The position numbers and the translations under genes were made by a program. The notes under the pieces were generated by a model. It saw nothing but the letters and a program-made list of their open reading frames with translations, was not told where the DNA came from and did not search any database. A stretch of 64,000 nucleotides of DNA from JBHYDC01 sp051861205 (GTDB lineage Bacteria > Pseudomonadota > Alphaproteobacteria > Rhizobiales > Pleomorphomonadaceae). Below, piece after piece: positions 52,479-60,097 of the stretch; within the stretch, counting starts at the first letter, position 1, and every line of letters starts with the position of its first letter. The DNA lies in assembly GCA_051861205.1 (NCBI GenBank), contig JBHYDC010000011.1:98146-162145 (forward strand), in the 5' to 3' direction.

Positions 52479-54209
52479 TTAATCACTGTGACGTGCGGGC
52501 CGACCCCATCCCGGCAACGCCAACCCGCCAACCGACCGACCCTCGACGCCGTCACGCGCACCGGCCCGTCGGCGGAACGGGCCAGCGTATCGATCCGAAC
52601 CAGGCTCACCGGCCGGAATGCCCGGCAGCCCGGCATTCCGCAGCCCGGTTACGATCACTTCAACGAGTTCTGGGTGGAGGTTGCGGGCCTTCAGGTCGGC
52701 GACGACCTTGGCCCCATAATGCGGATCGATCGCCAGCACATCGCGCACAGCCAGCGCGGCTTCGTCCGTCAACCCGGCTGCCGCAGCCGCGATCGCGACC
52801 AGAACGGAGCCATGGACGAGGTGGGGCGTCTCGATCTTCAGCGCCTCCGTTAGAGCCTCATCAAAGCGCCCCAGCGCATAGTGGTGCAAACCTAGCCCGA
52901 TGCGATAAAGCCCCGGCTGGGCCGGATTTTGCGCATAAGACCGCTCCAAAAGCGGAACCGCTTTATCCCATTCGGCAAGCAAGGCGTAACGCAGACCAAG
53001 ATCGGCCATCACCTCGGTATCGTTCGGGTTTAAAACGCGCGCTGTCTTCATCTCCGTGAGGCTGGCGGCCACGTCCCCGCTGAACCAATAGGCCAGTGCC
53101 AGTGCGAAGTGTCCGCAACTTGCGTTCGGAGCAAGTTCGATCGCGCGGCGCGCCATAACGAGCGCCCTGGGACACGGATCCCGCGTGTCGCCGGCAAGGT
53201 CATGGCCGAACCGGAAGGCGTTGGAATACATTTGGGATAGCCGCGCGAAGGCTTCGGCACAGTCGGGATCACTGACGATCACCCTTTCAAGGCCGCAGCG
53301 AACGGGCTCGAACAGATCGGGGTCGAACGTTCGCCAATACTGATGGAAGCGAACCAACCACTCATACGATCTCAACGTTTCCGGTCTGTCCCCAATCAGC
53401 CGGCACGCCTCCTGCGAGTAGAGCACACCATAGGGCTGCGCAAGCGCGCGCACCACCACATCAGCCACATCGCCCCGCGTGCTGATCATCTCGAAGGCTT
53501 GGAAGGTGCGATCGATGCTGTACCCCCACAAAGTGCGTCCGCTCCTGGCGTCCGTCAGCAAGGCCTCCACGCCGAAGCGGCCGGCGGAAACGCTCATACC
53601 CCCGCTGAGAATGAAATCGACGTCCAAGACCGAAGGCTCGGCTCCGGCGGTATCGGCCTCCGCGTCCGGACCAAACACGACGAGACCGTTGAACCGCGTC
53701 AATCCGGCGATCACCTGCCGCGTAAATCCGCGCGTGAAGTTCGGAAAAGCGGATTGATCGCCTTCCTCCTCAAACGCCCGCACCAGGATCGACGGCCCCC
53801 GGTAAGCCGGCCTTCGCGCCTCGCTCGCCGGAGGTATGGCCTCGCCCGCGTCTCCGGCAGCGTTTGCCACCTCGAAAACCGGCGCATAGGAGCCCTTCGG
53901 TATCGTGATCCGGATCCGGTCGGCCGCGCCGGCCGTCAGGTAATAGCGTTCGAGTGAACGTCGCAGCCGGCCCGCCTCGATCCGGACGATCGAATCGAGC
54001 TGCGGGTCAAAGCCCGGATCGCGCCCGAACACATCCGTCGCCACGCTGTAGGCCTTGATGCGGTCCGCGCGATCCCCAAGGGTTTCCTCCACGGCATATT
54101 CGAGAAACCGGCGATTTCTCGGTGTCGCGTCGAAAGCGCTCGACTGCAAAATCCGTTGAAGTTGCTCGCGGATCTCAGCCGGTCCGGTACAGGAACCGTT
54201 GTCAGCCAT
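52479..54209 (-). CDS. TPR-repeat protein with N-terminal regulatory-like domain
   Basis: A 576-residue soluble protein. Residues about 10-100 form a helical region often found in proteins annotated as adenylate-cyclase-like (FDATPRNRRFLEYAVEETLG, then AYSVATDVFGRDPGFDPQLD and VRIEAGRLRRSLERYY). A middle alpha/beta section (about 120-260) resembles the periplasmic-like TolB/CadC sensor segment (LVRAFEEEGD, LSGGMSVSAGRFGVEALLTD). Residues about 290-520 are tetratricopeptide repeats. No cyclase catalytic domain is present. The arginine-rich C-terminal 40 residues look less typical. Two adjacent ATGs (54212, 54209) could start it. Confidence 0.72.
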   Translation of the reverse strand: MADNGSCTGPAEIREQLQRILQSSAFDATPRNRRFLEYAVEETLGDRADRIKAYSVATDVFGRDPGFDPQLDSIVRIEAGRLRRSLERYYLTAGAADRIRITIPKGSYAPVFEVANAAGDAGEAIPPASEARRPAYRGPSILVRAFEEEGDQSAFPNFTRGFTRQVIAGLTRFNGLVVFGPDAEADTAGAEPSVLDVDFILSGGMSVSAGRFGVEALLTDARSGRTLWGYSIDRTFQAFEMISTRGDVADVVVRALAQPYGVLYSQEACRLIGDRPETLRSYEWLVRFHQYWRTFDPDLFEPVRCGLERVIVSDPDCAEAFARLSQMYSNAFRFGHDLAGDTRDPCPRALVMARRAIELAPNASCGHFALALAYWFSGDVAASLTEMKTARVLNPNDTEVMADLGLRYALLAEWDKAVPLLERSYAQNPAQPGLYRIGLGLHHYALGRFDEALTEALKIETPHLVHGSVLVAIAAAAAGLTDEAALAVRDVLAIDPHYGAKVVADLKARNLHPELVEVIVTGLRNAGLPGIPAGEPGSDRYAGPFRRRAGARDGVEGRSVGGLALPGWGRPARHSD

Positions 54210-54406
54210 CATGCTATCCCACACCTTGCGTCCAGCACGTCACGTCGCGGAACGCCACACGGTAGCATCGGGCAGAAATTCGAATTCGGAAGCGCCCGAA
54301 CCGTCAGCCGGGGCGCGCATAGGGCGTATGTGTTTACAGTGACGTACTTCCGGTGCGGTCTGGAACGCGGCGACGCTGCCATCCGATGGATACATTGGAC
54401 TGTCAG

Positions 54407-54673
54407 ATGTCGCACCGCACAGCGTGGCCCGAATTGACGTGCGTGCTGGAGCGATTCCCAGATAGCACAGCTAAAATACGCCGTCTTTTCCTCGCCGACC
54501 AGAGCTTCCGAAGCGCCTGCGAGGATTATCTTCTAGCGGTGGAGTCCCTGAAAAAGATGAATAGCCTTCCAGGTCCCTCAAAAGGTATGGAAATATATGA
54601 CTATACATCGCTTATTGAGGCCCTGGAGTGCGAGATCCTCACCTATATCGCCAGATCAGCCAGATCGGGCTAG
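54407..54673 (+). CDS. Small conserved hypothetical protein
   Basis: An 88-residue helical protein (MSHRTAWPELTCVLERFPDS, then ADQSFRSACEDYLLAVESLK, ending YTSLIEALECEILTYIAR). The pattern of a non-fermentable 'FRSACEDY' helix followed by an E-rich helix recurs in small uncharacterised proteobacterial proteins. ATG 54407 or 54386 could start it. Composition is less GC-rich than its neighbours, and a repeat element follows directly, which may indicate transfer or an older insertion. Confidence 0.55.
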   Translation: MSHRTAWPELTCVLERFPDSTAKIRRLFLADQSFRSACEDYLLAVESLKKMNSLPGPSKGMEIYDYTSLIEALECEILTYIARSARSG

Positions 54674-54768
54674 CGCAAGATCCCAAAAGTGGAAACCGGT
54701 ATTTGGAAAAGATGACGCGGCTTAAGCGCACTAGAGCCGCGATCTGACGCAGTCGGATCGAAATTCCC
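54665..54768. repeat. Rhizobiales-type dispersed intergenic repeat
   Basis: The segment contains AAGTGGAAACCGG next to TATTTGGAAAAGATGA and ends with AGAGCCGCGATCTGA. This closely resembles a short palindromic repeat (AAGTGG-AACCGG-TTTTGG-AAAAGAT) that I know to be dispersed between genes in many Rhizobiales. It is imperfectly symmetrical around ACCGGT. It fills the space between the small hypothetical gene and the BASS transporter. Confidence 0.6.
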
Positions 54769-54798
54769 TCCACATCGGTGTCTTCGGCGGCGGAGATC

Positions 54799-55665
54799 AT
54801 GGCCGACACTCTCGATATGCTGCTCAAGCTCTCCCTCGTCCTCTTCATGGCGGGCTCGCTGCTCGGCATGGGGCTCGCCCTCGACGTCAAGGACGCGGTG
54901 GCGGGTCTGCGCGACCCCTGGTTCATCGGCTACGCCGTCCTTTTCGGCTTCATCGTCGGCCCGCTCATGGCGTGGATGTTGACGCGCATCATCCCGCTTG
55001 CCGAGCCCTACGCGTTCGGCCTTCTCCTGATTGGGCTGACGCCGTGCGCCCCGTTCCTGCCCGCCATGGTGACAAGAGCGCGCGGCGACATGAACTATGC
55101 GGCCGCCATCATGCTGCTGTCCGCCATCGGCACGGTGCTCATCCTGCCCTTCGCGGTTCCCCTCATCTCACCGGGCGCAACGGTGCGCGCTTGGACGATT
55201 GCAGAGCCGCTGGTGGTTCTCGTCCTGTTGCCGCTCGCGGTCGGGATGGCCGCGTTCCGGGCGGCGCCGCGTTTGGCCGGCCTGATCCAGCCGGTCGTCA
55301 AGACAATCGCCTCGGTAGCGGCGATCGTGGCGCTCGCGCTCTGCATGATCATTTACGGCGCGGACTTCGCCAGCTCCATCGGCAGCTTCGCGATCGGCAC
55401 ACAGGCGCTGTTTTTTACCGTGATGACGGCCCTCCCCTATGCGTTGAGCGGCAATCTGGCGCTAAACCGCCGCAGCGTGCTCGCGTTGGGCCTATGCACG
55501 CGCAACGTCGGTGCCGCGCTCGCACCGCTGTTCCAGATCGCGGCGAGCGACGAACGCGCGATCGTCATGGTCGTGCTCGCGGTTCCCATGCAGATCGTGT
55601 TCGCCCTTCTCGCGGCGCGGTGGTTCGCGGCGGGCGAGAAAGCCACCCCCGCGCCCGGTCTGTGA
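54799..55665 (+). CDS. Bile acid:sodium symporter family (BASS) protein
   Basis: A 288-residue membrane protein with about nine to ten helices. The family's crossover-helix motifs are visible as LLLIGLTPCAPFLPAMVTRARGD (split below 20 by position: residues about 77-99) and ALGLCTRNVGAALAPLF. BASS transporters import organic anions such as pantoate, pyruvate or bile acids with sodium. The substrate here is unknown. ATG 54799 is preferred; GTG 54778 is in frame. Confidence 0.82.
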   Translation: MADTLDMLLKLSLVLFMAGSLLGMGLALDVKDAVAGLRDPWFIGYAVLFGFIVGPLMAWMLTRIIPLAEPYAFGLLLIGLTPCAPFLPAMVTRARGDMNYAAAIMLLSAIGTVLILPFAVPLISPGATVRAWTIAEPLVVLVLLPLAVGMAAFRAAPRLAGLIQPVVKTIASVAAIVALALCMIIYGADFASSIGSFAIGTQALFFTVMTALPYALSGNLALNRRSVLALGLCTRNVGAALAPLFQIAASDERAIVMVVLAVPMQIVFALLAARWFAAGEKATPAPGL

Positions 55666-55795
55666 CACCGCAAACCCGATCGATGGGAATAACCGTGACG
55701 TACTTCTGCCGCCTCTCTCACCCCATCACGGTACAAAACGCGATTGGGCCGGCGGCATGTCTCCGGTCATCGCGGCGCGGTGCGGGGGGCGACGT

Positions 55796-56899
55796 ATGGG
55801 CATGATCTTACAAAGCATCCGCCGCACGCCGGTTCTCTGGCTGCTCGTCTTCGTCCCCGTCGTTTTCGTTGCCGAGACGGCATTTGCGAATGCGCATACG
55901 CTTCTGTTCGTCCTGTCCGTGCTCGCGATCGTGCCGCTCGCGAGCTTGTTGTCGCTCTCTACCGAGGCCGTGGCCGAGCGCACCGGCGACGCCGTCGGCG
56001 GGCTCCTCAACGCCACTTTGGGCAATCTGACGGAATTGATCATCGCCATCGCGGCGCTGCGCGCCGGTCAGTATATGCTGGTCAAGGCCTCGCTCGCCGG
56101 GGCGATCGTGACCAACACCTTGTTCATGATGGGGGCGGCCTTCCTGCTCGGCGGCCTCCGATACAAGGTTCAGGAGTTCAACCGACCCGGCGCCCGCTTC
56201 CAGACGACCCTTCTGTTCCTGTCCGTCGTCGCGCTGATGGCACCCTCCGCCGTCGGCAACACGGATGCGCTCGACATCACGGCCGATCTCAGCCTCGCCG
56301 TCGCGATCCTGTTGATCGTGACCTACGCCCTCGGCTTGCTCTTCACGCTCGGCACGCACCGGGAGTATTTCAAGGCGGCAGAACACGAGCCGGGCGCGGA
56401 GCATGAAAAGGTCTGGCCGATCGGCGTGGCCCTCGCCGCCCTTGGCGTCACCACCGTTTTTGTCGCCCTTATCAGTGAGATCTTCGTGGAATCCGTGCAG
56501 CGCGCCGCTGTGGACCTCGGTCTGTCTGCCGCCTTCATCGGCTTCGTCGTGGTCGCCCTCGTTGGCGGCGCCGCGGAAATGACGGCCGCCTTTTCAGCCG
56601 CCCGTCGGAACCGTCTGGACCTCAGTGTCTCGATCAGCTTCGGCAGTGCCACCCAGATTGCCCTGCTCGTCGCTCCGGTTCTCGTCCTGATCAGCTATGT
56701 CGTCGGACCCCAGCCGATGGACCTTCAGTTCTGGCCCGGCGCGCTTGTGATGATCATGGTCGCAGCCCTGACAGCATTCCTCGTCACCGAGGGAGGTCGC
56801 TCCGCATGGTTCTCCGGCGTCTTGATGCTGACGGTCTACCTCGTCTTCGCCATCACCCTCTACATGCTGCCCCCAACGCCCATGGCAGCCCTGCCCTGA
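55796..56899 (+). CDS. Calcium/proton exchanger, Cax family
   Basis: A 367-residue inner-membrane antiporter with eleven predicted helices. Both alpha repeats are present: GGLLNATLGNLTELIIAIAA in the N-half and GGAAEMTAAFSAARRNRLDL in the C-half, containing the Glu residues of the cation site. A hydrophilic loop with EHEPGAEHEK joins the halves. Cax proteins export Ca2+ in exchange for H+. ATG 55796 follows a G-rich stretch GGGGGGCGACGT; the open frame to 55511 overlaps the BASS gene and is not used. It lies 130 bases downstream of the BASS gene. Confidence 0.9.
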   Translation: MGMILQSIRRTPVLWLLVFVPVVFVAETAFANAHTLLFVLSVLAIVPLASLLSLSTEAVAERTGDAVGGLLNATLGNLTELIIAIAALRAGQYMLVKASLAGAIVTNTLFMMGAAFLLGGLRYKVQEFNRPGARFQTTLLFLSVVALMAPSAVGNTDALDITADLSLAVAILLIVTYALGLLFTLGTHREYFKAAEHEPGAEHEKVWPIGVALAALGVTTVFVALISEIFVESVQRAAVDLGLSAAFIGFVVVALVGGAAEMTAAFSAARRNRLDLSVSISFGSATQIALLVAPVLVLISYVVGPQPMDLQFWPGALVMIMVAALTAFLVTEGGRSAWFSGVLMLTVYLVFAITLYMLPPTPMAALP

Positions 56900-56939
56900 C
56901 GATGGGCTCACGGGCTGGAACAACGGATAGGGCCTTGTG

Positions 56940-56980
56940 GAACACACGAAGAACATGTTAACCCTGTTCGTGTTTTGTAC
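56940..56980. promoter_or_regulatory. Two head-to-head LexA boxes before lexA
   Basis: GAACACACGAAGAAC (56940-56954) is a perfect GAAC-N7-GAAC direct repeat, the alphaproteobacterial LexA box. GTTCGTGTTTTGTAC (56966-56980) is the same box on the other strand with one mismatch (GTTC-N7-GTAC). They are centred 26 bases apart and lie 57-97 bases upstream of the lexA ATG, as expected for SOS self-repression. Confidence 0.85.
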
Positions 56981-57036
56981 CGAATCAACGGTACCTCCGG
57001 CACTAAGGTGCCGAACCGACGCGAAGGTTGGGGTCC

Positions 57037-57747
57037 ATGCTCACGCGCAAGCAGCTAGAGCTGTTGATGTACATTCATGAACGCCTGAAGGAATCGGGCG
57101 TGCCTCCGTCCTTTGACGAGATGAAGGATGCGCTCGATTTGAAGTCCAAGTCGGGCATACACCGCTTGATTACCGCATTGGAGGAGCGCGGCTTCATTCG
57201 CCGTCTTCCCAATCGCGCTCGCGCCTTGGAGGTTATCAAGCTGCCAGACTCGGTGCAGCCTGGTCCCGCCCGGCCGCGCAAGGGGTTCGCACCCTCCGTC
57301 ATCGAAGGCGGCGGGAAGTCTCGTCCGGCAGCTCCCTCGCCTGAGGAAATCGCCGCGAACCGCGACACGTTGCCGGTGCCGGTCATGGGCCGGATCGCGG
57401 CGGGTGTTCCCATTTCCGCGATCCAGAACCATTCGCACACCATCCACGTGCCCATTGATCTGATCACGGCGGGCGAGCACTTCGCGCTTGAAGTGCGCGG
57501 CGACTCGATGATCGAGGCCGGCATTCTCGACGGCGACACCGTGGTGATCAAACGTTCGGATGCGGCCGAAACCGGCGATATCGTTGTCGCCTTGGTGGAC
57601 GACGAGGAGGCGACCCTCAAGCGCCTGCGCCGCAAGGGCGCCTCGATCGCGCTCGAAGCGGCCAATCCCGCTTACGAAACCCGGATTTTCGGTCCGGATC
57701 GCGTTCGGATCCAAGGCAAGCTGGTCGCCCTGATGCGGCGCTACTGA
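57037..57747 (+). CDS. lexA: LexA repressor
   Basis: A 236-residue SOS repressor and serine protease. The winged helix begins MLTRKQLELLMYIHERLKES with recognition helix residues in LKSKSGIHRLITALEERGFI. A linker with the self-cleavage Ala-Gly bond in GRIAAGVPIS follows. The catalytic Ser is in VRGDSMIEAGILDGD and the Lys in TVVIKRSDA. RecA filaments trigger its cleavage. ATG 57037 starts the conserved MLTRKQ; the preceding in-frame start at 57028 is not needed. Its own promoter carries two LexA boxes. Confidence 0.97.
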   Translation: MLTRKQLELLMYIHERLKESGVPPSFDEMKDALDLKSKSGIHRLITALEERGFIRRLPNRARALEVIKLPDSVQPGPARPRKGFAPSVIEGGGKSRPAAPSPEEIAANRDTLPVPVMGRIAAGVPISAIQNHSHTIHVPIDLITAGEHFALEVRGDSMIEAGILDGDTVVIKRSDAAETGDIVVALVDDEEATLKRLRRKGASIALEAANPAYETRIFGPDRVRIQGKLVALMRRY

Positions 57748-57794
57748 GCCATCGGGGGTGCGCCGCCGAAGGCTTGGGAACCGTCCACGGATCG

Positions 57795-59363
57795 CTAATC
57801 GTCTGCCGGGCACCCCTGGCGCATCACATCGCGGATCGCCTCGACAAGGTCGTCCGCGATCAGTCCCACCCCGGCGATCTCGCCGGAGCTGCCGTGGATC
57901 CATGTTGCCATGGCGGCGGCCTCGAAGGCGGGAACGCCTTGGGCCGCTAGTCCGGCAATGATGCCGGCGAGCACGTCGCCGGATCCGGCCGTTGCCAAGG
58001 TCGGCGGTGCGTTCACGTTGATCGCGGCCCGGCCGTCCGGTGCGGCAATCACCGTATCCGGTCCCTTGATGATCATGATGGCGCCAGACCGCACCGATGC
58101 CGCGCGAGCGCGGTCCAGCTTCGACCCGGCGATGTCGCCGAACAGGCGCTGGAATTCTCCCTCATGCGGGGTCATCACCACGGGCGCGGCGCGCGTGCCG
58201 ATGGCCTTGAACACCTCGGCAGGATTGGCCGCTGCGGCCGTGATGGCGTCGGCATCCAGAACCGCGACGGCCGGTCCGGATAGAATGGCCAGAATAGCCG
58301 CCAACGTGGGTGCACCGACCCCAAACCCCGGGCCGATTACCGCTGCCCGCAGACGTGGATCCGCCGCAAGGTTTTCGATGTCCTGCGCGCGTTCGACCGG
58401 CTTCACAACGAAAGCGGCCTTATATGCCGCCACCACCGCAACCGCATCGGGTGGCGCGGCTACCGTCACGATCCCCGCACCGCTTCTCAGCGCCGCCGCC
58501 GCCGCCAGCCGCGCAGCGCCGCTCGCATGAACGGGCCCGCTCGCCACCAGCACGGCGCCACGGCTGTATTTATAGCTGTTCGGATCCGAAGTCGGCCAAA
58601 AGCCGCGCCAGAGTCCGGGCAAATTCAGGAATGTTTTGACGCCGATCGTGCCAAGCACCGCCGGCTTGATCCCGATATCCGCAACGATCAGTCGTCCGGT
58701 ATGGCGCCGCCCCGGCGTCAGCACATGACCGGGCTTCGGCCGAAAGAACGTCACCGACCGCGTCGCTTCCACCGCAACGCCGAGCACGGCGCCCGTCCGT
58801 CCATCAATCCCACTCGGCAGATCCACGGCAACGATAACCGCACCCCGCCTGCCCGCCTCGTTGATGGCGGCCACAAGATCGGCGGTTACCCCCTCGATCG
58901 GCCGAGCAAGGCCCGCGCCGAACAAAGCGTCGACGATCACCACGGCGTTCCGCAGCAGGTCCGGCGCCGCGTCCTCCACGGCTCCCGTCCACCGGGCTGC
59001 CGCCCGTGCGGCATCGCCGGTCAGTTTACCCCGCTCGCCGGCAAGCCCGAGCCGCACCACGAAGCCCCGCTCTGCCAGCACGCGCGCCACAACGAAGCCA
59101 TCGCCGCCGTTGTTGCCCGGCCCGCAAACCACTGCGGCCCGCGTTCCCTGCGGATACCGAGCCGCTATGTCGTCGGCCACCGCATAGCCGGCGTTTTCCA
59201 TCAAGGCGGCACCCGGCGTTCCCGCCGCGATCGTAAGCTGATCCGCCAAGCTCATCTCGCTGGGTGCGAGAAGGGCAAGGCCATGGTCGTCATGGTTCAA
59301 GGCTTTAGCCTCCGGTCGCGGAAACGCCAGCGTCCCCACCACCATAGCGCGCAGCCCTATCAT
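57795..59363 (-). CDS. nnrD: Bifunctional NAD(P)H-hydrate epimerase / ADP-dependent dehydratase
   Basis: A 522-residue fusion repairing hydrated NAD(P)H. The N-terminal YjeF epimerase domain shows VVCGPGNNGGDGFVVARVLA and VDALFGAGLARPIEG, with DLPSGIDGRTG. The C-terminal carbohydrate-kinase-like dehydratase domain shows VIGPGFGVG, VLDADAITA, VVMTPHEGEFQRLFG, MIIKGPDTVIA and TAGSGDVLAGIIAGLAAQG. The start is uncertain; homologues begin closer to LLAPSEMSLADQLT (residue about 32). It is divergent from glnB across a 308-base region, a neighbourhood familiar from rhizobial genomes. Confidence 0.92.
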   Translation of the reverse strand: MIGLRAMVVGTLAFPRPEAKALNHDDHGLALLAPSEMSLADQLTIAAGTPGAALMENAGYAVADDIAARYPQGTRAAVVCGPGNNGGDGFVVARVLAERGFVVRLGLAGERGKLTGDAARAAARWTGAVEDAAPDLLRNAVVIVDALFGAGLARPIEGVTADLVAAINEAGRRGAVIVAVDLPSGIDGRTGAVLGVAVEATRSVTFFRPKPGHVLTPGRRHTGRLIVADIGIKPAVLGTIGVKTFLNLPGLWRGFWPTSDPNSYKYSRGAVLVASGPVHASGAARLAAAAALRSGAGIVTVAAPPDAVAVVAAYKAAFVVKPVERAQDIENLAADPRLRAAVIGPGFGVGAPTLAAILAILSGPAVAVLDADAITAAAANPAEVFKAIGTRAAPVVMTPHEGEFQRLFGDIAGSKLDRARAASVRSGAIMIIKGPDTVIAAPDGRAAINVNAPPTLATAGSGDVLAGIIAGLAAQGVPAFEAAAMATWIHGSSGEIAGVGLIADDLVEAIRDVMRQGCPADD

Positions 59364-59404
59364 CGCGGTAGTCCGCGTGCCTTGCCCCTCTCAAGGGTTA
59401 CATC

Positions 59405-59448
59405 CGAGCTGCCCATAGGCACTCACCGAGCTGCCCATAGGCACTCAC
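59405..59448. repeat. Perfect 22-base tandem repeat upstream of glnB
   Basis: Two identical 22-base units (59405-59426 and 59427-59448) each contain TGCCCATAGGCA, which has TGCC/GGCA arms. They lie in the nnrD/glnB intergenic region, about 125 bases before the probable sigma-54 promoter. The spacing equals two helical turns, so two proteins could bind on the same face; a simple duplication is the alternative. Downstream, ATGTGCC (59467-59473) is inverted against GGCACAT (59497-59503). Confidence 0.6.
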
Positions 59449-59570
59449 GGCGCTGAATTTAGCAGCATGTGCCTTCTGTTTAGGCATTTCTTCTGCGGCA
59501 CATCGCCCAACCCGCGATATTCGCCAGTCTTGCACGCCTCATTTCTCAGCAAGCACTGGAACTGTGTCAT

Positions 59571-59587
59571 TTGGCACGTCACATGCT
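59571..59587 (+). promoter_or_regulatory. Probable sigma-54 promoter of glnB-glnA
   Basis: TTGGCACGTCACATGCT matches the -24/-12 sigma-54 consensus TGGCACG-N4-TTGCW with one mismatch (ATGCT). It lies 85 bases before the glnB ATG. A TGCAC half-site, as bound by NtrC, occurs at 59531. Sigma-54 and NtrC control of glnBA under nitrogen limitation is established in related bacteria. Confidence 0.75.
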
Positions 59588-59671
59588 AGAGAGCAGACGT
59601 CTCGGCCTAAAGCGTGGTTCCCTTCGGGAGTCCCGTGGCCGATCGTCACCAGCGGCGGGGACAAGGAGGCA

Positions 59672-60010
59672 ATGAAGAAAATCGAGGCAATCATAAAGCC
59701 TTTCAAGCTCGATGAGGTGAAGGAAGCTTTGCAGGAGGTAGGCCTGCAAGGAATCACCGTCACCGAGGCGAAGGGCTTCGGCCGCCAGAAGGGTCATACC
59801 GAACTCTATCGTGGCGCCGAATACGTCGTGGACTTCTTGCCCAAGGTTAAGGTCGAGGTCGTCCTGGCCGACGAGATGGTCGAAAAGGCCGTGGACGCGA
59901 TCCGCAACGCAGCCCAGACGGGCCGCATCGGTGACGGAAAAATCTTCGTCTCGCCGATTGAGGAAGTGGTACGCATTCGCACCGGTGAGACCGGCAATGA
60001 CGCGATCTGA
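59672..60010 (+). CDS. glnB: Nitrogen regulatory protein P-II
   Basis: A 112-residue PII protein which senses 2-oxoglutarate, ATP/ADP and glutamine status. It has MKKIEAIIKPFKLDEVKEAL, the T-loop GHTELYRGAEYVVDFLPKVK with uridylylated Tyr51, and the C-terminal GDGKIFVSPIEEVVRIRTGE. It controls glutamine synthetase adenylylation and NtrB. AAGGAGG precedes ATG 59672; the longer open frame to 59564 covers the promoter and is rejected. It is the first gene of a glnB-glnA unit. Confidence 0.97.
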   Translation: MKKIEAIIKPFKLDEVKEALQEVGLQGITVTEAKGFGRQKGHTELYRGAEYVVDFLPKVKVEVVLADEMVEKAVDAIRNAAQTGRIGDGKIFVSPIEEVVRIRTGETGNDAI

Positions 60011-60097
60011 CGACGCGAAAGCTGCGGCGTCGGATTTTTTGGTTTCGCCCGCGGTTCGCCCGGGCCACTCAGTAGAAAACCCCGAAAGGAAGGGCAA

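Noticed and set aside
52479..54209. Adenylate cyclase
   Set aside because: The N-terminal region and TPR array occur in proteins often labelled so, but no class III cyclase catalytic domain is present.
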